49,795 nucleotides of DNA from a virus. This document shows positions 16,109-25,672 of this stretch, piece after piece (the stretch's first letter is position 1; every line of letters begins with the position of its first letter). Location of the stretch: IMG/VR virus record IMGVR_UViG_3300032954_000023, positions 1-49,795 of that record, one strand, 5' to 3'. The position numbers and the translations under genes are program-made. Under the pieces are notes generated by a model. The model worked only from the letters and a program-made list of their open reading frames with translations. It was not told where the DNA came from and searched no databases.

Positions 16109-16603
16109 ATGGGACGCGCAGACTACTACCTCCCTGGCGGATGGAACATGATCTGCCAGGTGTGTGGATTCAAGTACAAGAACACGGAGATGAAGCTCCG
16201 GTGGGACAACGTTTGGTGCTGCCCGGAAGATTGGGAGATTCGGCAGCCGCAAGACTTCGTGCGCGGTGTGAAGGACCAGATGGCAATCCCCTACGCTGTA
16301 CCGGAGCCGCCAGACACCTTCATCGGCTACAACACGAACCCGTTGGGAGAGATCGTAGTTGGCACTCCTACCATCTATCTCAATGGTATAGTAACAGCAG
16401 CATATACGATTGTGCTCCCGCAAGGCGTGGTGACTTTCACTACCCCGCCGAGTCTGGGAGAGCTAGTCCAGTGGACGGGAACTTGGTTGCATAACTCTGG
16501 CCTGACGAGAGTTTTCTCCAGCCCATTCACCTTCGGCGTCGGCGATGGAGCGACGACTGTCTTCAATATCTATTGGGCATTCGGGACTCAAGATGGCAAC
16601 TGA
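16109..16603 (+). CDS. Conserved phage protein with zinc-type Cys motif
   Basis: A 164-residue protein. The N-terminal third carries WNMICQVCGFKYK (a CxxC) and a second CC in VWCCPEDWE, and ends in RQPQDFVRGV, a combination conserved in many phage genomes next to head-closure genes. The C-terminal part is a beta-rich domain (VVTFTTPPSLGELVQWTGTW). The start was chosen at MGRADYYLPGGW, right after the previous stop. It may be a virion adaptor or fibre-base protein, and a firm role is not known. Confidence 0.75.
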   Translation: MGRADYYLPGGWNMICQVCGFKYKNTEMKLRWDNVWCCPEDWEIRQPQDFVRGVKDQMAIPYAVPEPPDTFIGYNTNPLGEIVVGTPTIYLNGIVTAAYTIVLPQGVVTFTTPPSLGELVQWTGTWLHNSGLTRVFSSPFTFGVGDGATTVFNIYWAFGTQDGN

Positions 16604-17315
16604 TTACTCAGTCACACAGGATCAGATCATCCAGGCTGCCATGCGGCAGGTTGGCGCGCTCGATCCGGCGGGACTTCCTACCCCAACGGACTATGCCAAT
16701 GTCGGCATGGCTCTCAACCTCTTGCTAAAGAAATGGATTGCAGATGGTATTCCACTCTGGAAAGTGGCTACACTTACGGTCCCGCTTGTGGGCAATCAGG
16801 CGACGTATCAGATCGGCACGCTCGGTCCGGACGTCGTTACGGATAGACCGCTGAGGGTACTCGAGGCGGAAATTGTGACGATTGCGAGCCAGCAGTCGAT
16901 TCAACTGTGGAGCCTATCGCGCGAACAGTACGTGGAGCTGAGCGGCAAGTACATCGCCTTCGGGATTCCTACGCAGTATTGGTTTCAGCCACTTGGCTCG
17001 GAGTTGACGGAACAGTCGGCGAGTATTACGTTTTATCCAATTCCGAGTGTTAGCAGTACCTGGAACGTATTGTTGAAGGCAGTGCAGCCGCTGCAGAACG
17101 TGGTGAACCTGACTGATGTGCTCGACTTCCCGGCGGAGTATTATTTGCCTCTCAAGTGGCTTCTGGCCTATGAGATTGCAAATGAGTACCCTGTCAGCGA
17201 CTCGCGCTATGCTCGCATTGAGAAGCGCGCGATGACTGCCCTCGAGGATATTATAGAATACGGCCAAGAGCTCGACGTCGAAGTGCGGTTCAAGTATGAT
17301 CTCAGGGGACGATAA
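16593..17315 (+). CDS. Head-closure / tail accessory factor (P22 gp4-like)
   Basis: A 240-residue protein. It begins MATDYSVTQDQIIQAAMRQV and continues with a helical core (ALNLLLKKWIADGIPLWK) and a C-terminal helix pair (YYLPLKWLLAYEIANEYPVS). This is the typical pattern of the gp4-like adaptor that binds beneath the portal and closes the filled head. P22 gp4 is shorter (166), but longer members exist in environmental phages. It overlaps the preceding gene by 11 bases and shares 1 base with the next gene. The position between capsid genes and the gp10-like hub fits. Confidence 0.8.
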   Translation: MATDYSVTQDQIIQAAMRQVGALDPAGLPTPTDYANVGMALNLLLKKWIADGIPLWKVATLTVPLVGNQATYQIGTLGPDVVTDRPLRVLEAEIVTIASQQSIQLWSLSREQYVELSGKYIAFGIPTQYWFQPLGSELTEQSASITFYPIPSVSSTWNVLLKAVQPLQNVVNLTDVLDFPAEYYLPLKWLLAYEIANEYPVSDSRYARIEKRAMTALEDIIEYGQELDVEVRFKYDLRGR

Positions 17316-20176
17316 TGCCAAGCGGATTGCCAGCTGATATCAATCGTCTCCCAGTGGTTGAGGTCATTGAGACGCGCGATGCTACGATGGCGTTTGACTC
17401 AAAGATCGTCAACGGCATTGTGGAGCAAGGGCAGCAATACATGCGCGCGGTCAAGCGTGCGGGGCTCGGTATTGCCTACACTGGATTTGGGGGACTTGGA
17501 CAGGGACTCGACGATTATAATGGTACGTTGTATGGAGTCAGTGGTGATGTGCTGAATGAGTTCGGCTCGAGTTCGGGGTTCAACCTTACGCAAGTCACAG
17601 CGAATGGTGGGTTCGGCGCGCGCGATGGAGCCGCGATGGTTGGCTTCCTTGGCTCGCTGTATGTGATTGGTGGCAACAATGCCTCTGGGCTTCTTAACGA
17701 TGCATGGGTGAGTGTGACGGGTACGACGTGGGGCCAGGCTACAAACATCCCGTCCGCGCTAGCGAATCGCACTGGTGCAAAGGCGATTGTGCTCAACAAT
17801 GTGCTCTATATTATGGGAGGTAGTGATAACGCTGGTACCTACTACAACGACGTGTGGAGCACAAGTGATGGACTTACCTGGACTCAGATTCTAGCCAACG
17901 CGCCCTGGGGAAAGAGAGCGGATTTCGAGCTATTGGTCTATGGTGGCAACATCTATCTGGCTGGTGGCCAAGGCGTAAGTGGCTCGATAGCCAGCGGCCT
18001 CTGGCATGATGTGTGGACTACGAGCAACGGCACAAGTTGGTCCGTGCAGAACACGGCTTGTCCTTGGATTGGCCGGCGCAGGTTCGGCTTCTACATGACT
18101 GGCGCGACTATGAATGTGCTCGGTGGCGCGCTAGCTACTACCTTCGCCACCGCAGTTACCGATCAATGGCAGAGCTCGGATTTTGGCGTTACCTGGTCTC
18201 GGGTGTCGACGAATGCCTTTAACGTCGGTGCCTGCCCAATGCTGCCATTTACCATCGTCACGAGCATTGGTACTGACGTAGCCTATGGCCGCAGCATGAC
18301 CGTGACCAATGGCGCGGGAGGAAGTGGCGCGGCTGCCTACGGCTATGCTTACGGCGATGACGATGTGTATGATGATGAGTGGTGCCAAGACCATGACATT
18401 AACACTGTGACGTTTACCTCGGTTGGGAGTGGCTACACCACTGCCTGCACGTTTGTTGACCCGAACAATGGAGCTTCGATTCCAGTCACCGGTTATGGGT
18501 TTCTGGACGGCACGAGTGTTAGTGGTGGGCGAGGCGGAGAAGTGGTTTACGGTAATGGGCAGTACTATTACTTCACAACGTATATCAATGGCTCACAAGC
18601 GAACGAAGTCTGGAGTTCGCCCGACGGCATGACCTGGACGCGGCTGACGTCGACGCCGGGCTATGCCTCGCGCTCGATGCAGGTGTTCTCGTATGGCAAT
18701 ATCTGGATCATTGGTGGGTACTCGAGTTCGAGCTCAACCTACTACAACGACGTTTGGGAGATTAGCTCTGGCTCTGGTCAATTCCCATTGAGCCCGACGG
18801 TGCCTGGTGAGTTCTATTACTTCAACCAGACGTCGCAGAGCTTGACCACGCCGCTGCTAGTGCTTGCGAGCCCGCACCAAGCCTACACGTTCAATGCCGC
18901 GCTCGGTACGCTCTTCCGCATTAGCAATGCGAACTACCCGGCTGTGATTGTTCCGGGACTTGTGTATCTGGATACGACGTTCTACGTGATGGACCCGGAA
19001 GGAAGAATCTGGGGCAGTGCGCTCAATGATCCGACGACCTGGACCGCGCTCAATGAAATCGCGATTCAGAACGAGCCAAACGCTGGCGTAGGCATTGCGA
19101 AGCTTTCGACTTACCTCGTAGCCTTTGGTCAGTGGACAGTGCAGTTCTTCTACGACGCGGCGAACCAAACGCCGTCCTCGCCTCTGAGCGCGAACATCAG
19201 CTTGCAGTATCAAGTAGGCTGCGTGAATGGTCGCACGATTATTGAGGCGCAGGGGACCGTGCTCTGGGTTGGACAAACGGTGAAGGAGGGCACGAAGGTC
19301 TACATGTTCCAGGGGTATCAGCCGCAGATCATCAGCACGCCGTTTATCGATCGGATTCTTGCGAACGATACGATGGCGAATGTGACTGCGTATATTACCC
19401 AGATTTACGGGCACCCATGCTATGTGTTGACGCTGTATCAGAGTGGCGTAACACTGGTCTACGATATGTTCTCGGCGTTCTGGACTACCTGGACGAGCTT
19501 GTCACAAACGCAGGCCGCGGTGAATTTGACCTCGGTAACGGTGACTGGGGTATCGAGCACGAGCTTTGCACTCTTGACCATAAGCACCGCACCGAACCAG
19601 CACGGGCTGAGCGATGGAGATCCCGCGCAGATTACCGGGCTGCCGGTGGCTCAGTACAATGGGATTTTCAACATTACCTTGATTGACCAGTTTACCTTTA
19701 GCATCTTGGTAAGCTCGAATCAGGGGAGCTACACCGGCGCGGGCCAAGTAACGCGGTACTCGACCGGAGTCTTCCTGCCAGTGACCGCGCACGAGAACGG
19801 AGGCAATAACACCTACTATCTCCAAGACCCGAGCAACGGTTTGATCTACTCGTTTAACTACTCCACCGGCGGAGACTTCGGCAACCCCATCGACTTCTCG
19901 ATTGTGACAGGCCGCTGGGATGGTGGGACGATGTATAAAAAGACTATTATTCGTGCGACGATCGTGGGTGATATGACCTCGAGCACTTGCCTGATACGCA
20001 ATACCAAGACGGACTATCAGAGCTGGTCGACCTACAGGCCAGTAAACATGCAAGCCGAGTGGGCTTTCGTTGGAATGTTGGGGCAGTACTCTCGCATCGC
20101 ATACCAAATCCGCCACACGGCTTTCACGCCGCAGCGGTTTGAGTCGATTGAACATGAGTTTGAAATTGGAGTATGA
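17315..20176 (+). CDS. gp10-like tail hub with Kelch-like propeller insertion
   Basis: A 953-residue protein. Residues 1-85 and about 495-953 match the P22 gp10 tail-hub (phage stabilisation) family: NGIVEQGQQYMRAVKRAGLG at the start and TIIEAQGTVLWVGQTVKEGT, then STPFIDRIL, later. P22 gp10 has 472 residues. The extra 400-plus residues hold repeated Kelch-like blades: hydrophobic-GG, then a loop, NDVW, and SxDGxTW. They are seen near 115, 166, 214, 267, 405 and 463. The insertion may extend the hub or bind a receptor. Start and neighbours (gp4-like, then GNAT-like) fit. Confidence 0.82.
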   Translation: MPSGLPADINRLPVVEVIETRDATMAFDSKIVNGIVEQGQQYMRAVKRAGLGIAYTGFGGLGQGLDDYNGTLYGVSGDVLNEFGSSSGFNLTQVTANGGFGARDGAAMVGFLGSLYVIGGNNASGLLNDAWVSVTGTTWGQATNIPSALANRTGAKAIVLNNVLYIMGGSDNAGTYYNDVWSTSDGLTWTQILANAPWGKRADFELLVYGGNIYLAGGQGVSGSIASGLWHDVWTTSNGTSWSVQNTACPWIGRRRFGFYMTGATMNVLGGALATTFATAVTDQWQSSDFGVTWSRVSTNAFNVGACPMLPFTIVTSIGTDVAYGRSMTVTNGAGGSGAAAYGYAYGDDDVYDDEWCQDHDINTVTFTSVGSGYTTACTFVDPNNGASIPVTGYGFLDGTSVSGGRGGEVVYGNGQYYYFTTYINGSQANEVWSSPDGMTWTRLTSTPGYASRSMQVFSYGNIWIIGGYSSSSSTYYNDVWEISSGSGQFPLSPTVPGEFYYFNQTSQSLTTPLLVLASPHQAYTFNAALGTLFRISNANYPAVIVPGLVYLDTTFYVMDPEGRIWGSALNDPTTWTALNEIAIQNEPNAGVGIAKLSTYLVAFGQWTVQFFYDAANQTPSSPLSANISLQYQVGCVNGRTIIEAQGTVLWVGQTVKEGTKVYMFQGYQPQIISTPFIDRILANDTMANVTAYITQIYGHPCYVLTLYQSGVTLVYDMFSAFWTTWTSLSQTQAAVNLTSVTVTGVSSTSFALLTISTAPNQHGLSDGDPAQITGLPVAQYNGIFNITLIDQFTFSILVSSNQGSYTGAGQVTRYSTGVFLPVTAHENGGNNTYYLQDPSNGLIYSFNYSTGGDFGNPIDFSIVTGRWDGGTMYKKTIIRATIVGDMTSSTCLIRNTKTDYQSWSTYRPVNMQAEWAFVGMLGQYSRIAYQIRHTAFTPQRFESIEHEFEIGV

Positions 20177-20178
20177 CC

Positions 20179-20631
20179 ATGGAACTGGAATTCGCAGTGG
20201 AGACTTGGGCAGACGCGCACGGCGAGATGGAGAATTACTGGCCGTTGCACTGGAAGGAAATTGCCTTGCACAAGGACAAGATTAAGCTCGAGGTGAATCA
20301 TGCAGGGTATGAGGCATTGGAAGCCCTGCGAATCTTGCACTTGATTACCGCGCGCGATGAAGGCCTGTTGGTCGGCTACAACGTCTTCTTCGTCTCTCCG
20401 CATCTCCACTACGCGTCCAGTATTACCGCGGTCAATGATGTGCTGTATCTTTTCCCACCTTATCGAGTTGGTTGGAATGGCTATAAGTTTCTGAAGTTCG
20501 CGCGAGATAGCCTGATTGAAAGAGGCTGCGAGCGCATAGTGATGAATATGAAACTGGACCATATGTTTGGCCCTGTCCTTAAACGCCTCGGATTTAATCG
20601 CTCCGAGGAAATCTGGCAATGGGTGAGATAA
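20179..20631 (+). CDS. GNAT-like acetyltransferase, virion region
   Basis: A 150-residue protein with a GNAT-like fold: an N-terminal helix (HWKEIALHKDKIKLEVNHAG), the central strand segment LLVGYNVFFVSPHLHYAS with DVLYLFPPYRVGWNG in place of motif A, and a C-terminal helix. Such proteins are common in phages of this type just after the tail-hub gene and before injection-protein genes. Substrate is unknown. The start was put at the second ATG (GGAG with 7-base spacing), but the ATG at 20173 is possible. Confidence 0.75.
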   Translation: MELEFAVETWADAHGEMENYWPLHWKEIALHKDKIKLEVNHAGYEALEALRILHLITARDEGLLVGYNVFFVSPHLHYASSITAVNDVLYLFPPYRVGWNGYKFLKFARDSLIERGCERIVMNMKLDHMFGPVLKRLGFNRSEEIWQWVR

Positions 20632-21893
20632 TGGGTATCGGAGCCGCGATTGGTGGGATCGCCTCAGGCATTGGGGCAATTGCAGGAGGTGGTGGTGGAG
20701 GCGGTAGTTCCCAGCCAACCTATACGACAAACAACGGAAGCCTCGGACAGGGGATTGGGAATATTTTGGCTGGTGGGCTGAGTAGCGCGCTCGGACTTCA
20801 AGGGCTGGCCGGCGGCAACCTGAATCAGTTGCAAGCAGGTGCGGCCGCTGCGAATCCATTTGGTCAGTACTCGGGCGACTTCGTCGGGCTGTTGCAGGAT
20901 TTGCTCGGCTCGGGGCCAGGCCAGTCGAGTCTGCTCAACACGATTCAGAGTGCGGCGACGAGCCAGAATCAGCTATTCTGGAATGTGTTTCCGAGCTCGA
21001 CGATCAGCACTGGCGCGAGTGGGGTCAACACCAACATCAGCACGCCGGGGCAGACCTCGACCCTGCAGAACTTGGTGAACAACCCGACGCAGCTGATTCA
21101 GACGTTGCAAGGTGGAGGCGTGCAGACGCCGTCGGGGATTCAAGCTATTGCGAATGAAAATCCAGATACGATGACTGCTGGTGATATCTTCGCTGAGAAT
21201 CAAGGGCTGGCTAACCTGAATCGTAGCCTGGCGCAGACGGGCCAAGTTGGCTCGGGCAACCAGTACGTCGCGGCGGAACAGTATGGGCAACAGTTCGCTA
21301 CGCAAGTTTACCAGCAGAACGTACAAGATATTCTTAGTGCGCAGGGAACTATCAACCAGACCGCAGGTACGAACCAAGGGCTGCAGTCGTTGGTTAACGC
21401 GATGGGCCAGAACCAGTTCGGCAACACGCTGAACCTCGCGCAGTTGCTCAGCACGCAGCAGCAAAACACCTTCGGCAATACCCTGGGGATTCAGCAATTG
21501 CTCTCGCAACAGCAACAGAACAGCCAGACGAATATGCAGAACTTGCTCTCGCAATTCGTCGGCCTCACGAATGGGAACATCAGCAACTTGCTCGGGATGA
21601 TCAACCCGCTGATGACCCTGTCGCAAGCAACGAACTCGAGCCCGGCAACTGCAGGCGGGATTCTGGCGAACCTCGGTGTGGCGAATCAGACTAGCGCGGG
21701 GAACATTGCCTCGGGCCTGGCAGGACTTGGGCAGGGAGTTGGACAGCTGGCTAGCGCGATTCCGTTTAGCAGCAGCGGGTCGTACAACCCAGGCTTTAGC
21801 ACGGGCACTGGTCCGCTCGACAACCCGTCGACTTATGACTATGGGTCGAGTGGTGCGTACAACCCCGGCATCGGTAGTGCCCTCGGATACTAA
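20631..21893 (+). CDS. DNA-injection (ejection) protein, Gln/Gly-rich
   Basis: A 420-residue protein. It opens with a Gly/Ala/Ile-rich amphipathic segment (MGIGAAIGGIASGIGAIAGG), followed by Gln/Asn/Leu-rich repeats (QQNTFGNTLGIQQLLSQQ) and a Gly/Ser/Tyr-rich tail. It corresponds in place and composition to P22 gp7-like ejection proteins, which leave the head ahead of DNA and build the trans-envelope channel. It starts at the next gene's shared stop region. The ATG at 20619 is a less likely start. Confidence 0.75.
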   Translation: MGIGAAIGGIASGIGAIAGGGGGGGSSQPTYTTNNGSLGQGIGNILAGGLSSALGLQGLAGGNLNQLQAGAAAANPFGQYSGDFVGLLQDLLGSGPGQSSLLNTIQSAATSQNQLFWNVFPSSTISTGASGVNTNISTPGQTSTLQNLVNNPTQLIQTLQGGGVQTPSGIQAIANENPDTMTAGDIFAENQGLANLNRSLAQTGQVGSGNQYVAAEQYGQQFATQVYQQNVQDILSAQGTINQTAGTNQGLQSLVNAMGQNQFGNTLNLAQLLSTQQQNTFGNTLGIQQLLSQQQQNSQTNMQNLLSQFVGLTNGNISNLLGMINPLMTLSQATNSSPATAGGILANLGVANQTSAGNIASGLAGLGQGVGQLASAIPFSSSGSYNPGFSTGTGPLDNPSTYDYGSSGAYNPGIGSALGY

Positions 21894-21902
21894 GGTGCAA
21901 TC

Positions 21903-23153
21903 ATGCAAGTAATGGAACCGATTTACCAGATGTATGTGGATGCGATCAAGGGGCAGGCTGAGGCGCAAGAGGCTCAACAGAACGTAAAGCTGAACGCGCT
22001 GAAGACTGGGATTGAGATGTATCAGCTGCAGACGCAGCTAGAAGAGCAGCAGATCGCGCGGCAGATCTGGAGTGGAGATCAGCAAGGGCAAAAACAAAGC
22101 CCAGGTGCATTTGACCCGGCTGCGGCCGGCGGTGCTAGCCCGGATGCGAACCCGAGCACAGGGGAAGATCCTGCGCTACAGACCGCGGACAGGATGGAAA
22201 AGACTGGGCGCGCTCTCATGCAGGTCAATCCGATGAAGGGGCAGGAATGGCTCACGAAGGCCTCGACCATTCGAGACCAGTACTACACTCGCCAGAAGGC
22301 ACAGATCGAGATTCGAACTCAGCAAGCCGATCAGGTTGGGAAGATCTTTGGCTCGGTGCAGACGCAAGAGGACTACACGAACGCACTGGCGGAATTGCAG
22401 CAGCAAGGGATTGATATCAGGCAATTTCAACTGACCGGCAACCTCGCGGTCGATGGTCCGCAACTGAAGCGGATTGCGGAAGGGACTCTGAAGTACAAGG
22501 ACAAGCTAGATGCACAGCATCAAGCTACGACCGAGCAGCAAGCTCTGTTGAACTACCAAGAGAAAGTCCGGCATGACCAGGCGGATGAAGGGCTGCAAGG
22601 CGCAAAGATCAGTGTGGCGCAACAGGCCGTGAGCCTCCGCGCAGCATGGGACAAGGAAGATTTGGACTTCAAGTCTCGCGCGGACGCACGTGCGCAGGCC
22701 GGGCTAGCGCGCACCGATGCGATGGACTTGGCCAAGACGAAGGACTTCGCACTGCGGCCTGGGAAGCAAGACAAGGCTTATGTGGATAGCGTGATCGCTA
22801 CTGACCCGACGCTGGCTAACCTCCCGCCTCAAGCGAAGGCAGCAGCTAGCGCGGAGATTCAGTTGCGTGCGCGCGCTGCCCTGGCCAAGAAAGTCACGAA
22901 GCCTGGCGACACACCGAACTCAGACGACTTCATGAGTGAGGTAGCTAAAGCGACGCAGAGCGTGGCGAAGCGCGTGAAGCCAGGGACGAGTGGATTCTTC
23001 GGGATCGGTGGATCGAAGCCTAGCCTCGGACCATTCCCCGCACCTATTAACTCGAAGGAAGACTTCAACAAGCTCGGCATCGGGGATCAATTCAGCAAGG
23101 GTTCGCACATCTACAAAAAGACTGGTGCGACTACCTACGAGGAGATTGACTGA
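21903..23153 (+). CDS. DNA-injection (ejection) protein, helical
   Basis: A 416-residue protein with a long Gln/Glu/Lys-rich helical and coiled-coil profile (EAQEAQQNVKLNALKTGIEM), a Pro/Gly-rich linker near 60-95, and another helical body. It is the middle of three consecutive large proteins, the usual set of three ejection proteins in podoviruses (P22 gp7, gp20, gp16). Its 3' end shares one base with the next gene. The individual correspondence to gp20 is inferred from order. Confidence 0.72.
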   Translation: MQVMEPIYQMYVDAIKGQAEAQEAQQNVKLNALKTGIEMYQLQTQLEEQQIARQIWSGDQQGQKQSPGAFDPAAAGGASPDANPSTGEDPALQTADRMEKTGRALMQVNPMKGQEWLTKASTIRDQYYTRQKAQIEIRTQQADQVGKIFGSVQTQEDYTNALAELQQQGIDIRQFQLTGNLAVDGPQLKRIAEGTLKYKDKLDAQHQATTEQQALLNYQEKVRHDQADEGLQGAKISVAQQAVSLRAAWDKEDLDFKSRADARAQAGLARTDAMDLAKTKDFALRPGKQDKAYVDSVIATDPTLANLPPQAKAAASAEIQLRARAALAKKVTKPGDTPNSDDFMSEVAKATQSVAKRVKPGTSGFFGIGGSKPSLGPFPAPINSKEDFNKLGIGDQFSKGSHIYKKTGATTYEEID

Positions 23154-25672
23154 TGCCTGATATCGATCAGTTGTTTAGCGCGGCACCCACGGCTCCTGCG
23201 CAACAAGCTGCCGTCCCGCTGCCACAAGGCCCCGCACCTGCTCCCAAGAGCGGCAATGTGGATCAGTTGTTTGGAGATAGCAATGGGAAAGAAGAGCCCG
23301 CGACTAGCCCACTCGCTAGCAGTAGAAAGGTACTACCGAAAGCGGAGGAAGTCCAAACGCCTCCTGTCGCGAAAGATGGAGGAGTGGGAACGCCAACTCC
23401 AACAGACATCGCGCGGAACGTCGACGACTTGCGAACTGGAGGAGGACCTGGAAACATCGAGAACAAGCTGCGGAAGTTCTTCGGAGCCCCGCAAGTAGGC
23501 GAGAATCCAGATTATGATAAGGCTCTGCAGGCGGACAGCCCATTTCCAGACGTGATGCCGACGGTGATTGGTGCGCGCGGTGTTGGGCTTGCGCAGCAAG
23601 TTGGCTCGCAGTTGGTTACAGCGCTCACGAACAAGAGCGCGGGGATTAGCATGCTCAAGGATTCGAAGGCCGCGGTAGGCGCGGCTGTGAAGGACCTGAG
23701 CGATGACTTCTTCAAGACCACGCGGATGGTGTATCAGAGGCGTGCGGAATGGCTCACCGATATCACGAACTTCGTGCCGAAGAACTGGAGCAGCATGGCC
23801 GGGCGAGTGGATGATTATCTCGAAGGCACGATGAAAGGCCCGTTGAGCAAAGAAGAAAAACAGATGGTCACGAATATCAATCTCATGAATGCCAAGACTG
23901 CGAAGATGCGGCAGGCAGTCAAGGACCTGGGATATGATGTGGGACCAGATGAGCCAGGGTATGTGGGATCGCGCCTGGTGAAGGGAGCAAAGTCCTCGCC
24001 ACTCGAAGCGATCATGAGCAGCGCACCGACTGGCAAGGCCAAGGGGATCTCGTCGACTGCACCTGAGTTCAAGACGCGGGTAGTGCACGGGCTTGAGGGC
24101 CAAGGCGAGAAGAACCTCCACATCATCGACAATGGGAACAACACGTTCACGGTCTGGCGTAACAAGCAGAAGATCGCGGGAGGCAGGTATGACCCTGACG
24201 AATTGGCTCAAGGCAAGGTTAGCTTCACTGACACGAAGACTGGGAACAAGCAACAGTTCTCCATCGTGCCAGCAACCAAGCGCGCGATCGAAGAGCATAC
24301 CAATATCCAGTACTACCATGATCCGTTGCTATCGGCAGTCACAGCCAATATGCGGGTTAGCGAGGCGCTTCATGGTGCTCAATTCCTGGAGAAACTCAAG
24401 TTCACACCTGAGCTGCAAGCATTGCGCGCAGCACCTGGTAAAGCATTCCCGGAGGGATGGCGTGGTGTGGATGTGCCGCAGCTGCGCGGTTACAAATTCG
24501 ATCCGAAGATTGCCGACGTTATCGACGATTTTGCGCTACCTGCACGCACTGGAGGCTTCAAAGCGATAAATGATTTGAGCCGGATGATGGTGGGCTCGAT
24601 GTTTTGGAATCCATTGCCTCACGCATTTAATGTGAATGCGTTTGGAGCGCTGGAAGCCGGGTTGATTGGGACGGCTAAGCAGCTGGGGCATCCGGTGGAA
24701 TTGGTGCAGACGATGCTGAAGGCCCATAGTCAGGTGATGAACATGGGCATGGACTATCGCGCGGCCGTGCGCGCTGGCGCCGGCATGCAATACAACGCGA
24801 TTTACTCGCGCGATTTCGTGGGTAAGCTGGCGAAGGAGCTGGGCTCCGATCCGCAGATGGATGCCGCGGCCAAGGCCTGGGGATATGCTAATCCTATGGA
24901 GATGTTGAAGCGGATCTACACCACCTCGAGCGAACACTTGTGGAGCTGGAATGACACGATTCTCATGCACGCGTATTATGCTCGGCAAGCAAAAGGTGCT
25001 AGCCTTCCTGATGCGATTAAGGAAGTCGAGCAGGTTATTCCGAACTACCGCATGCCGAGTCAGATCGCGGGTTCGCGCACTGCTGCGCAATTGTGGCAAG
25101 TGCTTCCGACGTTCGCGCGGTATCACTGGGGCATCCTCAGCGCCTACGGCAACATCGCGAAGAACCTCGTGGGAGGGAATCCTGTCGACAAGGCAAAAGC
25201 ACTTGATCGTCTTGCGATGCTGGCTTTCGGCTCTACTGTGGTTTATCCTGCTCTCGATCTTGCTGTACAAAAGATAACTGGGAATGAGAACGCAAGGGTG
25301 CGGAGGTTCGGTCCGTTCTCCGTCCCCGATGCGATCTATCGGTTCGCGACTGGCGATGCGCGGTATGCGAGCTTGAGCTCGGCGGTGCTTGGCTTGAGCC
25401 CAGCGTTTAGCGTACCGACCGCGCTAGCTGAGGGCGAAGACCCATTCACTGGCAAGAAGTTCGAAGGTATGGGAGACTTCATCAAGTTCGCCGGAGAGCA
25501 GTTTAATCCAATCCAGCAAGGCCTGCAATACCAAGGCTTTGGTGGGAGGAAGACTGGGGGCGAATTGCTGGCGGAACAGTTTGGAATCCAACTGCCGAGC
25601 GATAAGGAAACCGAGGCTAAGGAAAAGGCTATCGCGAACGAGCAAAAGCGGAAGAAGAGGGAGGAAGAATGA
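23153..25672 (+). CDS. Large DNA-injection (ejection) protein
   Basis: An 839-residue protein. The N-terminal 130 residues are Pro/Ala/Glu-rich and repeat a short motif around DQLF (near 5 and 39). The rest is long and helical with several amphipathic segments (IYTTSSEHLWSWNDTILM, LFGSTV-like hydrophobic stretches near 690) and a basic C-terminus ending in KRKKREEE. This matches the P22 gp16-like class, which spans the inner membrane during DNA entry. Its end overlaps the next gene by 4 bases. Confidence 0.75.
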   Translation: MPDIDQLFSAAPTAPAQQAAVPLPQGPAPAPKSGNVDQLFGDSNGKEEPATSPLASSRKVLPKAEEVQTPPVAKDGGVGTPTPTDIARNVDDLRTGGGPGNIENKLRKFFGAPQVGENPDYDKALQADSPFPDVMPTVIGARGVGLAQQVGSQLVTALTNKSAGISMLKDSKAAVGAAVKDLSDDFFKTTRMVYQRRAEWLTDITNFVPKNWSSMAGRVDDYLEGTMKGPLSKEEKQMVTNINLMNAKTAKMRQAVKDLGYDVGPDEPGYVGSRLVKGAKSSPLEAIMSSAPTGKAKGISSTAPEFKTRVVHGLEGQGEKNLHIIDNGNNTFTVWRNKQKIAGGRYDPDELAQGKVSFTDTKTGNKQQFSIVPATKRAIEEHTNIQYYHDPLLSAVTANMRVSEALHGAQFLEKLKFTPELQALRAAPGKAFPEGWRGVDVPQLRGYKFDPKIADVIDDFALPARTGGFKAINDLSRMMVGSMFWNPLPHAFNVNAFGALEAGLIGTAKQLGHPVELVQTMLKAHSQVMNMGMDYRAAVRAGAGMQYNAIYSRDFVGKLAKELGSDPQMDAAAKAWGYANPMEMLKRIYTTSSEHLWSWNDTILMHAYYARQAKGASLPDAIKEVEQVIPNYRMPSQIAGSRTAAQLWQVLPTFARYHWGILSAYGNIAKNLVGGNPVDKAKALDRLAMLAFGSTVVYPALDLAVQKITGNENARVRRFGPFSVPDAIYRFATGDARYASLSSAVLGLSPAFSVPTALAEGEDPFTGKKFEGMGDFIKFAGEQFNPIQQGLQYQGFGGRKTGGELLAEQFGIQLPSDKETEAKEKAIANEQKRKKREEE

